A stretch of DNA of 64,000 nt from Colocasia esculenta. Taxonomy: Eukaryota; Streptophyta; Magnoliopsida; Alismatales; Araceae. The position numbers and the translations under genes were made by a program. Position 1 is the first letter of the stretch, and each line of letters opens with the position of its first letter. Location: assembly GCA_014218235.1 (NCBI GenBank), contig CM024755.1, positions 80,979,960-81,043,959 on the forward strand, in the 5' to 3' direction. Of the stretch, positions 31,071 to 42,800 are shown piece by piece. The notes under the pieces are model-generated. The model had not been told where the DNA came from and did no database searches. It was given only the letters and a program-made list of their open reading frames with translations.

Positions 31071-31157
31071 AAGTCAAAAGTCACAGCAAAGTCAAAAGAC
31101 AAAAGTCACAGCAAAGTCAAAAGACAAAAGTCACAGCAAAGTCAAAAGACAAAAATC
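31071..31157. repeat. 25-bp tandem repeat, ~3.4 copies
   Basis: CACAGCAAAGTCAAAAGACAAAAGT repeats head to tail (31081-31155), just upstream (minus sense) of the LTR. Confidence 0.9.
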
Positions 31158-31162
31158 TATGA

Positions 31163-31183
31163 TATCTCACCCCCTTTTTTTTT
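31163..31183 (-). other. Second polypurine tract or LINE A-tail
   Basis: The minus strand reads nine A then GGGGGTGAGATATC. Sireviruses have several PPT copies upstream of the 3' LTR, which this resembles. Alternatively the A-run is the tail of the LINE beginning at 31184. Both can be true. Confidence 0.5.
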
Positions 31184-31307
31184 AAAATGTAGCCGGACCA
31201 AAAGGAGAAGGTAGGGGTGTCCTCACAGTGTGGGAGGGCCACTACCATCACCAAGCGACTGGAATTATGTATTATAAGGATGAAAGAGGGGAAGTACAAA
31301 AACGGGG

Positions 31308-32594
31308 CTAGGGCCTAAAGGTATGACACCCCACCTTATCAAGGCAGTAGGGGCCCTTAACAACATGTGGCAAAACAGCCCCAGAATCCCAAATGATAAC
31401 ATGTTCGGCGAAACATCCATAACTGGCTAGGGAGTGGGCCACCTGGTTGGCTTCACGGGGCACATGCTTGATTTGAGCCTTTATCTTTTGAGTAATGACA
31501 TCCACATCTTGGAGAATACATGATAATTCCCATGGATGAGGAATCTGTCCAGTGACAATCTGCACAAGGTTTAGGGAGTCGGTCTCCACCACAATATCCA
31601 TGAACCCTTTGCTGCAACAGATTGTGAGGCCATCACACAGAGCAAGAGCTTCTGCAGCGAGGATAGAAATAATCCCCTGATAGTTCTTGGCAAAGGCAAA
31701 AACACATATTCCTTTATGATCACGGCGAATGCCCCCACCTCCTGCACCACCTGCTGCAAGTTTAAAGGCACCATCAACATTTAATTTAAGTCTCCCTGGC
31801 GAAGGATGCAACCACTTGACTACAGTGGGGATGTTGACCTTGATGTACTCATGCCCACCTCCAATCTGTCTAAGAGCAGTTAGCCATAGTTGAGACAACT
31901 TTTGGAGTTTGAAGGACGTGCCAACTGCTCGGAAGGATGTGCCAACTGCTCGGATTGAAAGCATGCATCTGTTAACAATGTGTTTGGCCGACATGATCTG
32001 CTCTTGAAATCTAGCCCGGTTTCTGCTACACCAAATTTCCCATATAACTGACATGAAAGTGCACTGTGCTAGACGTCCCACTATGCTAGAAAGGTTCTGG
32101 TTTGATAGGAAGATCAGCAGTCCATTAGTCATAGTAATAACGGCCATATTGTTAAACTGTAAGAGATGGAACAAATCTGTCCACAATTGGTTAGCTATGT
32201 CACTTCTAAAAAAAAGATGGAGAGCACTCTCTTCATGTGGAAGGGAATAACAAGAACATTTAGAATAGAGTGGCACCCCTTTTGCTTTGACTATTTCATC
32301 AATTGGAGCACAGTTAGATATCACTTTCCAGATTAGCACTGACCATTTTAATGGTATATAAGAATGCCATATAACATTCCAATTCTGGGTTGGAGCTAGT
32401 TGGAGCAGTAGGCACACAGACTTTGTAGAAAACATTCCACTAGTAGTGAGGCACCATATCCAGGTGTCCTTGGTCTGATCAGTATATAAATGTTGGGCTA
32501 GAATGTGTCTGGGGCAATACTGAACAACAGTCTGTAAATGGTTGCTATTAGGCTCACTGAAAGCCTGCTGAATGGAGCATAATTTTCCATCCAA
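31308..32594 (-). pseudogene. LINE ORF2 C-terminus: zf-RVT and RNase H
   Basis: 428 open codons. About residues 60-170 read as zf-RVT: WNVIWHSYIPLKWSVLIWKV, CAPIDEIVKAKG, then CSCYSLPHEESALHLFF with its Cys/His pattern. Residues ~270-410 are RNase H (RVT_3 type): KLNVDGAF, AAEALALCDGL, VVETDSLNLV and NQVAHSLASYG. The first three supply Asp, Glu and Asp of the catalytic set. An RNase H at this position is usual in plant L1 elements; it degrades RNA in the hybrid. This is the best preserved part of the element. Confidence 0.85.
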
Positions 32595-32726
32595 GTTTTG
32601 CCATACATCTTTGGGGAGATAAGTATTGAGTGGTACTGTACCTATCCACGTGTCAAACTAGAAGGATGCCTCAGAGTTTTCCTTTGAGGATATAATCCCG
32701 TGGTTGTAATAAATTAACTGGGCGGC

Positions 32727-33020
32727 CTACTGCCATAGTCTCCTATCCGTGGTAGTCATGAAGGAGAAGTGAGCTTCAGAATAGTGACATTTGAATAGAT
32801 GTTTCCCTCTGAAAAATCTGGCCCAAAGAGAATTAGTAGATAGGGCCCTCCATAAAAGCTTGGTTCTGAGAGCAATTAGCATGTGGTGAAGATTAGGAAC
32901 ACCCAATCCCCCACAGTTCTTCGGTTGGGATATAGAAGCCCAGCTTTTCCAATGCCTTTTTGGTGACCCTTCATAAGAACCCCCGAAAAAATTTGCTAAT
33001 ATTCTGTGGAAGGCTCTCAT
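32727..33020 (-). pseudogene. LINE ORF2, post-RT segment
   Basis: FFGGSYEGSPKRHWKSWASI, PKNCGGLGVPNLHHM and ALRTKLLWRALS are typical of the region between RT and zf-RVT (W-x-x-I-C-x-P-K-x-x-G-G-L-G). Stops separate it from both neighbours. Between 33021 and 33174 the reading is frameshifted but recognisable (SIGGRLILIQHILSALPIY). Confidence 0.75.
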
Positions 33021-33174
33021 AACAGTGACTGGGATGGAGAGTGCAGTAGATGGGGAGAGCTGAGAGGATGTGCTGGATCAAGATCAGTCTTCCCCCAATT
33101 GATAAGAATTAAGTTTTTCATCCCTGCAGTTTATTAGTTGTCTTGGAGATAACATTGGCAAAGTGGATTGGTTT

Positions 33175-34038
33175 CTACCGGCCAGGATGAATATAAACAC
33201 CAAGATATGCAAGAGGCAATTTGGTTCTGTTAAAACCAGTAATGTTGCTGATTTTCTGAATCCGTTTTACAGGAGCATCTTTATGTACATAAAATGAGTT
33301 CTTGTGTTTGTTGATTAGTTGTCCAGATGCTTCCTCATAGCTCTTAAGAAAACCCATCAACCTTCTGAGGTGTCTAACTGAAGCATTTGAAAAAATCAGA
33401 GTATCAACAGCAAAAAGGATGTGCGAAATAGCTGGACATCGTGCATTTGTTTGATACCACCCTCCACTGCTGTGGTGGAACAGGTTGGTGAGGCCACGAC
33501 TCAAGGCTTCTTCAGCAAGGATTAAGAGGGCAGGAGCTATTGGATCCCCTTGTCTGAGCCCTCTTGAAGATTTAAAAAATCCATGAACCATTCCATTAAG
33601 CAAGATAGAAAACCAACAATTTGAAATAAAAGGTTCAATGTTGGAGATAGCTTGAACAAAAAAACCAAATCTTCTAAGAACAACATATAAAAAATCCCAT
33701 TTGGCCATGTCAAGCTTGAAAATCAGATTCCCCCCCTCCCAAGGTCTTCCAAGGTGTTGTTGCATGTCTTTGATGAGAAGAATGTTTTCTGCAATGTTCC
33801 TTCCTTTGGTGAAAGCTCCTTGCTCCTCCGAAATCAAAGAGGGTAGTAAGTTACCAATTCTGTCAGATATGACCCTGGAGATGATCTTATAAAAAAAATT
33901 GGATAGGCTTATGGGTCTGAATTCAGAGCATTTCCTAGATCTGTCAACCTTTGGGATGAGAGTAATTAGAGATGAGGTAAAACTCACTGGTAAACTGTGC
34001 CCACAGAAATAAGCTTGGACCGCATTAGTAACATCCAT
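33175..34038 (-). pseudogene. LINE reverse transcriptase domain
   Basis: 287 open codons covering most of RT: TLIPKVDRSRKCSEFRPISL, EEQGAFTKGRNIAENILLIK, KLDMAKWDFLYVVLRRFGF and RGLRQGDPIAPALLILAEE. The catalytic box reads ILFAVDTLIF instead of FADD: the codon at 33406-33408 is GTT (Val) where Asp is required. This copy is therefore inactive even apart from its stops. Confidence 0.85.
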
Positions 34039-34050
34039 ATGAATAAAATC

Positions 34051-34782
34051 CTAGCATGTATGGAAAAAATACCCAGAGAAACCATCGGGTCCTGGAGCAC
34101 TGTCTAGGTTTACGCTAAAGACCACCTTTTTTATTTCATCAGAATTTGGCACAGCACAAAGCATGGCGTTATCACTGTCATGTAGCAAGTTTGGAATATG
34201 CTCCAAGATTTCTAGTTTTACCTGATGCGGGGCTGAGGTGAATGCTTCAGAAAAATGATCAATAAACATGGCATCAATCTCATCATTTCTTTCCACACTA
34301 GAGCCATCCTCTTTATGTAAGGTAGATACCAAGGAGTGTCTTCTTTGGGATTTTGCATATGCATGAAAAGACTTGGTTTTCTTATCACCATCTTTTAGCC
34401 ATTTAATCCTAGATTTCTGCCTCCAGAGTTTTTCCACTTGTGATAGAACATGTTCTAGCTTTTCCTTGGCCTGTATGTAGGCATTATGGTTGTCCTTTGA
34501 GGGTTCCTCATCATAAATTTGCTGGGCAGTGGAAAATGATGCTTTAGCAGCTTGTATGTTAGTGGAGACATTGCCAAAAACTTCCTTGTTCCATCTCCTA
34601 TAAAAGACCTTCATGAACTTTAGTTTCATGGCCATGTTTATCAAAGGATATGAGGAGGCAGGAGCCATCCTCCAAGCAGCAGCAGAATCAGAAATGAAAT
34701 TCTCATGTGAGCACCACATGTGCTGGAAGGTGAATCTGGATGGACCCTTGATATTTTTCTTCATACTGGAAATGAGAATCAC
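34051..34782 (-). pseudogene. LINE ORF2, linker between endonuclease and RT
   Basis: SRFTFQHMWCSHENF and WNKEVFGNVSTNIQAAKASF, then WRQKSRIKWLKDGDKKTKSF and PGPDGFSGYFFHTC. These are standard landmarks: the F-x-F-x-x-M-W after the endonuclease, the W-L-K-D-G-D, and the A-P-G-P-D-G that opens RT. A stop at about 34050 separates it from the RT. Confidence 0.8.
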
Positions 34783-36448
34783 TGAGGAGAAGGAGGTAGT
34801 GGAGGTAACTGCTGAATAAGTCTGCTCTCAATCCTAGCCAGTCTGACCTCCAGATCATCATAATTCTCTCGAAGATAGATCTGAATAGCATTCAGCCTTG
34901 TGTCGAGAAAACTCTGCATTTCACCCAACTTGGTAGAGACTATAGCTGGAATGTGATATGTCCCATATGGCATAGGAGGTGCAGCAGTAGAAGATGTTGC
35001 ATGATGGCTCTCAGCAGTCTCAGAGTCTCCATGAGGCTTCCAAACTTGGTCAAAATCAAATTTCATGGATCTGATATGATGAGCCATTTTGTATTGTATT
35101 CTCTCAAAATATCCATGTTCCTAGTCATTTGTGTATAAGACTTCCGCAGAGCTGGAAGATCAGCTAACTGTTTTGATCCTTTTTGAAATGCTTCTTCAAC
35201 TGATTGTAATTTGTCACAAATTTGTGCTTGAGTGTAGGCTACACCGTTGAAAACCTCTGCAATTCTTTCTATGAGCTTGTTAGATCTTAGGGCTGCAAAT
35301 CTAGCTGACTGATTTTGCCTGTCAATGTTCTCACTGAGCTTCTTTTCAATTTCTTCTAAGCGGCTCTCAAATCATAGGGATTGTTCTTCTACTTTGACAT
35401 GTAGCTGGCCAACAAAATCATTTAGTGTAGCAAACTGGTCTTGAAGGAACTATAAGAGCTGTGGTGGTACATCAACTTCAACTGATGAAGTTGAAGGATG
35501 AGCCTGCTCAGAAGCAAAAGTCTCATGATGAGTGTGATGAGCATGTGAGAATGGTGGAGGATCCACACCTAGATCATTAAATCTAGGAATGGGAGAGTAA
35601 GGTCTAGCAACAAAAGAAGGTGAAGGTACAGGAGAGTCTTCAGCCATCTGAACTCCTTGATTTTCAACTTCATCCCTCTGCTCATCTTGGTCTTGTTGTG
35701 GCTGATCCACAACAATGTCTTCATTTTCATTTCCTTGAGAAGCAACTGGTTCTTTTATCAACTGAGGTTCCAAGTTGAGTTTCTTAAACTTAATATGGGC
35801 CAGACTGTATATGTTGTACTTTGGGATTTTCATGGTCTTTGTGTTGTCTAGTGCAACATTTGCCTTCTGAATAATACTGGACAGGTGTGCAGCATAAGAC
35901 AGACTTTTTCTAAGTTCAGGTCTTGTTCCTTCATGAAGCAGTTGACAAAAAATGGTAGACAAGTTGACTTTCTCTCTTCTGATCAAGCAATACATTAAGA
36001 ACCGTTGAAGACTGGTGATCCTATGCCTTCCTCCTCCTTGAGGAGTCAGTATGGTAGTGCATAAGTGATGTAGCACTCTGTTCATAGGAGGGAATTTATT
36101 GGCATTCAAACTTGATACCCTCGTCTGGACTATATTGTTTTTATCATGTGGTACTCCTGTCATTAGGGTGTAGGCCTCATGAACACAAAATGTGTACTCT
36201 TGAGGATTGTGGCCTTCATTGGGAATATCCAGAAGTTGACTCACAATGTCTGTGGTGAGCACAATTTGAACCCCTCTAACTCTAGACTCTAGAGTATATT
36301 CCTTGCTCACCAAATTTCTGTAAAACTCTTGGACTAGAATAGGATAATAAATCCTATGCTCACTGATAAAACTAGTCCATCCCTGGAATTCTATAATCTC
36401 TAGCAACTCAGGAAAGACAGTGTTCATACCTTCATCATGTACATCCAT
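34779..36448 (-). pseudogene. Envelope-like / 'plant transposon protein' ORF of a Sirevirus
   Basis: From ATG at 36448 the frame gives 332 codons: FPELLEIIEFQGWTSFISEH, VQEFYRNL, SRVRGVQIVLTTDIVSQLLD (the R-G-x-x-I/V-x-F signature of the 'putative plant transposon protein' family, PF20167 type), then an acidic Pro/Gln linker. After a stop at 35450, coiled-coil sequence continues (EEIEKKLSENIDRQNQ), with another stop near 35370 and a frameshift near 35100, to 34779. Such ORFs lie downstream of pol in Sireviruses and are called envelope-like. The 3' PPT and LTR follow in the same orientation. Confidence 0.6.
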
Positions 36449-36482
36449 TGTTCTTGGATGTAGAATTTGCTTGTTTTAGCAG

Positions 36483-37252
36483 TGTGAGGGCATTTTTCTG
36501 TTTGGGCTAAAGGCCAAACGGGCCTCCACTTGGAATAAGGAAGACGATTGCCGGTGCGGACAGACGCCTGCAAAACCAGAACCAGATCAGGGGGGCCCGG
36601 TTGAAGAACCGGGGAGAACCCTTCGATGCTTAAGTCAGTGCGGGACTAAAGAAGCTTGAAGGAACGGGGGTTCTCGTGTGTATTGCGCGCGAAGGCCAGT
36701 GTGAGTCAGATCACGTACGTTTGCATGGAGATCACTTGGGCCTTTTATAGGCGAAGGTGTCGAAGGGGTGAGGAGAAACGTCCCCCAAAGGTTACCGAAA
36801 AGGGCGCGCCAGTTGATGCCCTTGGCGGAGAGTTATGCGTTGAGGTGCCCGTTAAGGGACCCTGTAGTTAACGCACCACTTGATCGTGGGGCGCGTGCCG
36901 CGTCGTGGGCGTAACCGTCGCTGATTGGCGACAGACTTTGCTGCTCCTCATGTTTGGGAGGTACCGAGCAGGGGGACTGTTCGGTAGCTAGACCACTTGC
37001 TCGGTGCTTGGAGTTGACGAAGTTAAGGCATGCTTCGAGCCAGTGCTGTTCGGCAGGAGATGCCTGGGCCACACAGGTTACAGGGTGTCCGGAGATCACC
37101 CTTGGGGCCTGAAGATGCCCTGCTCGGGGCTCCTGCTCGGAGTCAGCAGGCCGCGTTTGAGGACGCGTGGCGCCTGGCGAGGAGTGCCGTGTAGGGCTGT
37201 ACTGGGCCATGATGGGCCCTAGGGGTCTAGGTGGTTAGAAATAGCCACCACA
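36483..37252 (-). mobile_element. Tat-type 3' LTR, 770 bp
   Basis: Minus strand: starts TGTGGTGGCTATTTC directly after a G-rich PPT and ends TGCCCTCACA. It has a TATA box in the correct orientation and shares a block (CGATGCTTAAGTCAGT) with the Tat LTR at 18463. The matching 5' LTR should lie beyond 64000. It abuts the envelope-like ORF, so this element probably inserted into the Sirevirus. Confidence 0.6.
36741..36750 (-). promoter_or_regulatory. TATA box of the Tat LTR
   Basis: CTATAAAAGG on the minus strand, in the middle of the LTR. Confidence 0.6.
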
Positions 37253-37272
37253 CTTGCCCCCCGCGCCCTCGA
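37253..37272 (-). other. Polypurine tract of the Tat element
   Basis: The minus strand reads CTCGAGGGCGCGGGGGGCAAG-like sequence directly before the LTR start TGTGG. The same sequence opens the 5' flank of the antisense ORF. Confidence 0.6.
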
Positions 37273-37670
37273 GTTGGCTCGAGAACCGAAGCGCTTGACG
37301 GCGGAAGTATGCTCGAACGTCTTTCTGGCATTTAATGCGATGCCAACCTCGGACGTGCAAACGGCAGCGAGGCGATGTCGTTCGATGTTCCTCTTTGAGG
37401 TGAGAGGAAATCTCATGATGAACGGGCGACGTGTCAAGCCAGAAGCTTCACGCGGTACACCCGAACGTTCACTTGGAGCGGGGGAAGCGCCGTTTTGGCT
37501 CCTCGAATTTTACGCCGCCTTTTCCTTACAAGTAAGAGGTGGGGAGAAGGCGGGAGTCCATGCCTTCAACCCATTTCAAAAAGCTCGCTTGCCCCCCAAG
37601 TCTTCTCATCATCTTCTTCCTGGCGTTCCTCCGCTGTCTCCTTCGTTTGCCGTTTCTACTGTTTCCAGTG

Positions 37671-38361
37671 ATGGCATCCAAGGGAAAGGCTGCCGTGGTT
37701 GCCGAAGTGAGCGGCGTGATGCCGACGGGAGCTCGAGGGCCAAGGTGCTGCCACTACGAAGGCCTCCGGGAACGCTTTCGGATCAGCGACGATTACAAAA
37801 TCGTCATGGCAAAGGAGGAGGATTCGCACCTGGTGAACAAACCAGGTTGCTTCGCCCTCTCCGTCGACCATATGGAAGCAGGGTTCCGGATACCATTGCC
37901 GGAAGTGGCGAAGGCATTGCTGAACATATGGGGAATTGCGCCCATCCAGCTCACGCCCAATTCATGGAGGACAATATGCATCTTCTTCATCGTCTGCCGA
38001 TTTCGGAAGGTTCGCGGCTCGGCGGAGGTCTTTCGGGCTCAGTTCAGCCTCACGGCCTCGCCAACAGGGGCCAGCGTTTAGTATACCAAGCATCGCGCAA
38101 ATAGGATGCAGATCGCCCTGTCGAAGAAGCATTCCATCAACAAGGGTTGGATGTACAGACTCTTCTTCGTCAGGCGTTGCGGCGGTGCGCCGGAGTTCGG
38201 GTTTCTGACCAGAATCCAGACGACGAGGAAGGATGCTTATCCCTTCCTGATTCAAGACGAGGCGAAAGCTTCGGATAGCTTGAACCGAGCTGCCGTGCAG
38301 AATGGAGACGGTTATCTGACGGAATTCCAACTCATCGAGCATGGTTTGAGCAGACCATGGA
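37671..38361 (+). pseudogene. Antisense Transposase_28 ORF, exon 1
   Basis: Start chosen at MASKGKAAVVAEV (37671), the first ATG that keeps the domain frame and a family-like start; an upstream in-frame ATG at 37539 exists. The PF04195-like core reads GFRIPLPEVAKALLNIWGIA, PIQLTPNSWRTICIFFIVC and, after a TAG at 38079 in the same frame, KHSINKGWMYRLFFVRR. It ends at a splice donor (GA/GTAAGTATT). One stop is the only damage seen. It is antisense to the Tat LTR, as known for extra ORFs of Tat elements. Function unknown. Confidence 0.75.
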
Positions 38362-38438
38362 GTAAGTATTCAAACGTGCCCCACTTGTTGGTCCGTCAGG
38401 GGGCTGTTTTCTGATGATTTCCTTTTCTGTTTTGCCAG
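38362..38438 (+). other. 77-nt intron of the antisense ORF
   Basis: Donor GTAAGTATT, acceptor TTTTCTGTTTTGCCAG. Removing it joins codon position 1 to positions 2-3 and leaves the frame open on both sides. Read-through meets a stop at 38412. Confidence 0.75.
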
Positions 38439-39850
38439 CTACTGAGGAATTGGCCGCTGGTCGGGATACGGAGGCCATGAAGGACTACGCCGAGAAGATA
38501 GCTGTCACCGCGCACCTAGTATATGAAGGTGACGATGTTTCCGCTGTGGTGAGGATTTCCACTGCGGTGAGGGTTCCTACTGCGGTGACAACCGCAGTTG
38601 TGGTGCCGTCCATCGCCATGGGGCATCCCGTGCCTAGTCCTCGGGTCCCTGAGGAGAGGCCCAAAAAGATCCGGCTGAAGAAGAAGGCCACAAAGGTGGC
38701 GGTTCAACCCCTGATCGAAGAAGGGGAAGCAGCAGGAGAATCTCCGGCCAGGAAGAAGGAGCCGGCAACAGACAGGCAGCGGTCAACCGCGGAGGATGCC
38801 GAAGAAGGAGAGGCGGAAGACCAGCCTCGGGCGCCGAAGTGGAGGAGGCTGGTAAAAAGTACACGCCAAGCGGCCGAAGATGAGACCGAAGAAGAAGAAG
38901 TCGCCGAAGAAGAGGCGGCTCCGCAACTTGTAACGCAGCAGCGACGTGAAGTCGAAAGGACGGCCGAACAGACTAGGCCACAGATTATGGGACAAACACG
39001 GCCCCCGTCAATGGAAGGGGTCTATTATGAGTTCGAACTCGTCATGGTGAGCGACGGGTCCGAGAGCTCCACTGGGGAGCTAGCAAGGGCATCAACGCCT
39101 CAAGGCCCTGCTGAAGGGAGAGTTGAAGAGGAAGCTACGGTGAGGGCTTCAAACACTGCAGCCGCCGTGCAGACTGTGGTGGAAGGCGAAGCCGTCGTTA
39201 CCCACGGGCCGGCCTCCGGAGGGGCCGACGAGGTGGCCCAAGAAGTGGGCGTGCCTGAGGAGAGCATGACCCTCAATCCCCCCACCGCAGCATCGGTTGA
39301 GGTCATAGTGCAAACAGTTGCTGCGGGTTCTCACGAGGAGAAGGAGACGGGCAAGACCGAGGAGGGAAGACCTAAAGGGGTCCCTTCCCCCTTGGAAAGT
39401 GCGGAGAGAGTGACTACAGCGGGCGCCTTTAAAGTAGTTGGAGGGGAGGAGCCTGTCACCAGGCAGACCGACGCCGCCGTGGAGGCCCGAGCTACCTCTG
39501 AGGATGATCGCCTCCCGCTGTCGCAATCGCTGAAGGCGAAGGCTTCTTTGGCGCCTTTGGTGTCAGTCCTGGAGGCGGCCATGGAGTGCTTCCAGGGAAG
39601 GGTGCCCAGGGACCTTCCCCCGCAGCCCACTGTGTCACAGTTGGAGCGGATGGCGCGGTGCCAGGGGTTAAGCCCGGAGGATACCCCCGAGCACTCGAGG
39701 GACGTCTACCGGGCGAAGTGCCTCCCCGAGGAGAACGACGAGACAGACGTCGATGTGGAGGCTCTATCAGAGAACATCCTGAAGTCGATGGAGGTGCTGA
39801 AGCGGCTTGCCATGCAAGGTCGAAACCACAGGCAGATGTGGGAGGCCGAA
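38439..39850 (+). CDS. Antisense Transposase_28 ORF, exon 2, split by insertion
   Basis: 470 codons without a stop: TEELAAGRDTEAMKDYAEK, a long acidic and Glu/Ala/Pro-rich linker with KKIRLKKKA near the start and EDETEEEEVAEEEA in the middle, then a conserved-looking end (LKAKASLAPLVSVLEAAMEC, PTVSQLERMARCQGLSPEDT, ENILKSMEVLKRLAMQG). It is cut after codon GAA at 39850, where the CCGAA target duplication lies. The partner is 63185-63625. Exon 1, exon 2 and tail sum to 2,544 nt (848 codons), a whole number. Confidence 0.75.
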
Positions 39851-42800
39851 TGTCATGCCCCGCTAATTTAGCAGCGGAATAAATCAGAGAGGCATGAACA
39901 ACGAGTATGGTAATGAAAATTGCGCATACATTCGCAAATATCAGAGCAACTAATGAATAATAATTGTAATAAAACTCATCATTTTATTGATAATTCATCT
40001 AATCTATTACAACCACTAATTCAGAGCCAAAACATAGGGCTCAATGACATTATTACATTGGATAAGAAATCTAAAGCAAATATCTAACTAGACTCTAAGG
40101 TACTAAGGACATTCCATCGCTATGACTTCAGGACGCTCATCACTCCAATCCAATCCCGTTGTTGTATGTAAGGTCGTCACTTGACTTACCTGAAAACACA
40201 ATAACAAATAACGAAGGGTGAGCGATAACGCTCAGTAGGACTTAATATCTCGTGTAAACAAACATGCTTTAAGTGATTAATGTCTTGTAACGCAGGTTAA
40301 CTAGAGAGAACGATCAAGTATGGTCAAGAGAGTAATAGTACAAGATAACAAGTGAACGAAAATACATTTCTCAAGAGTATTGCAAAATTAGGATGACAAC
40401 ATAACGAGATAGCGAGTAACAAGATAGTGTATAACAAGATAGCGTGTATCAAAATGACATGTAATATGATAGTTTGTATCAAGGTGGCGTGTAACGAGAT
40501 AGCTTGTATATCAAGATAGCGTGTAACGAGATTGCATGTAAAAAGATAACGTGTTGGTTGCACCACGGTGCATTAGTCGAGTACGGCAATAGTCACTTTG
40601 GGACAGTAGCCGTTTAACGATAGTACAGTATGTCTGAACTCCTCAGACTACTGTATAACAGTCAGTGCTAGCACACTAATAGCACAAAACTGGTACAATA
40701 TGTCTGAACTCCTCAGACTAATAGTAAAACAATTAGATGTCTAGCCAATGTCGAGATAGTCAGAACCGGTGCAATGCAGAACACCGTCAATAGCCCCTGC
40801 AGATATTTTCGGGTGGCTCTCTTCCCCCAGGACTAGATTGGAGCCCCTCGGACACTCTCCGTGCCCTGCACACTATGCATTCAAGTCAGTAGGGTCACTG
40901 GACCCATATTATGGCGCTAGACAGTCATGTATAGTACAAGCAATGGGAGCCGCAACAGCTCAAGAGTCTCAAGAGAGTACTAGATGAATAAACGAGATAG
41001 TAGAGTGAATGTGAATAGATGAGAGTACAAGGATAGTAGACGAGATAGGGGTATAATCGTAAAACAATGATAAACCACGATAGTAACGGTTGCACAGCAC
41101 CAGGTCGGGTACCGGTAGTCTGGTAGAAGAAGTCACCACCGCCCACTAGCCATGCTAAGAACACTGGCCAGGTGGTCCGGCGTGATCACAAGATAAAAGA
41201 GATCTTACTAAGGCCATTTGGATCGTACTGATCCCTAAGAGTGTAACAGGATTTAAAGGTACAACCAGCTCGTCGGCAATGGATGTGCGCCAAAGCTAAG
41301 AAAACTTACGGAGGCCTTGACAAGGAGTCCCTAGTCCAGTCGAGAGTATTCCCGGTGGAGAGGTGGTCCAAGTCAAGAGAAAAGTGTGTAGAAAACGGGT
41401 CCGTCGTGCCTCGAGTGCTCGAAGGCCGAGGGAAAACGATAACGGTATTTAAAATGCGCGAGTAAAAACGAAGACAATTATATTTAATATAATAGGGTAA
41501 TTTAGTCATTTATTTCACTATTTTACCGAATACATTATTACATAACTTATCAAGGTCAAATGATATTTAATAATGTTGTGTGTGTAAGTGTAAAGAAATC
41601 TTGAAGATATGACAAGTCGTGCAAACGTCATTTTAAATTTATATCATTAATGTCATTTATTCATCCACCAAGTCGAATTAATTATAACATAATTTAATCA
41701 TGGCTAATTAAAGGGTATAAAGCTTAAACAACATGGCATATGTACAATTTTCCATTCTGGTCGGATTCATGAAAACGCGGCAGACTCACCTGTCGCGGTT
41801 CAAGTCGCGACGGGGCGGTCGGGCGCGACACGGGGCCTGGCCGGTCTGGCCCGGTCCGGAGTGAATCGCGGCGGCTATTGCTGACGCATTCTTGACGCGA
41901 CGCCATCGGCCGGCGCGACCTCACTGATATCGCGGCGGATCGCGCCGTCGCGATAACAGTGAGATTGCCTTTTTTTCCCTTTTTCCCAGGGCGAGTCCTC
42001 TGTGATACAGGGACGTTCTAAGTTCCATATAAAATAGCACGGTGATCCAAAAAGTATGAAACCAGTTTTAAACGAAAGTAGACATGTATATCGATCAACA
42101 TGCACGATTAATTTGAAAATAGACAAGGTTTAGACATACATTGATCGGGTTACTTTTCAGTAATCTAAACAGGCGCAGTCAGGGTTCCAAGAATTAATTT
42201 GAGATGAATACATGATGAAAAATTACGAAACTAAGGGCGTTCGAAAGATAACACGATGTAGTCTTTTAGAGAATTTTCTCATAGCAAGATATCTAGTATG
42301 TACGAAGTTTAAAGGTAAACTTGAAGAGTCGGGTACATGCAATAGACAGAGATTCAAAGATTTAATTCTCCCTCATGGGAGGTCGAAATAGAGCAAGACT
42401 AGGAGCGTTTGAAAACTAGTATGATGTAGTATAACTGAGAATTTTATCATGGCATGGGAACGAGTACATGCAAGGAATTAGAGAAAACATGAGATTTCGG
42501 GTACATGGTACAACAGGGCTTCACAAATTAAATTCACCCAAATGGATGCACAAAATACCACGAAACCATAGGGATTTTGAAGAGGTACATGAACTCTACC
42601 TAAGGTAATTATTTCATGATTTTAACTTGAGAGATTGCCTACCTTTCGTTGCAAGAATGAAAAGCTAGGATTTTTGGACGAAAACGGGGTGAAATCCTTT
42701 GCTCCAAGTTCCTTCCACCTTGCTCCTTCGTTCTCCAGCCTCTCCCTTCATCTCCCAAAGTCTAAGCATGAAAATGAGGGTTTATAGGGTTGGATTAGAG

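Larger units (their letters stand above)
31184..34782 (-). mobile_element. 5'-truncated LINE (plant L1 type)
   Basis: Minus-strand coding in order: linker after endonuclease (34782-34051), reverse transcriptase (34038-33175), post-RT segment (33020-32727), zf-RVT and RNase H (32594-31308). ORF1 and the endonuclease are missing. It ends in a short A-run and lies between an envelope-like ORF and the 3' PPT/LTR of a minus Sirevirus, so it inserted in that element's 3' region. No target-site duplication was found, so borders are approximate. Confidence 0.75.

Noticed and set aside
31163..34800. Target-site duplication for the LINE
   Set aside because: Compared the flanks of the A-run and of the 5' end (around 34780); no convincing direct repeat.
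37274..38104. 276-codon plus frame overlapping exon 1
   Set aside because: Different frame from the PF04195-like domain, no family signature; shadow of the real frame.
40324..40566. 80-codon minus frame with repeated HAILLYTIL units
   Set aside because: The 15-bp tandem array translates in register; located inside an LTR.
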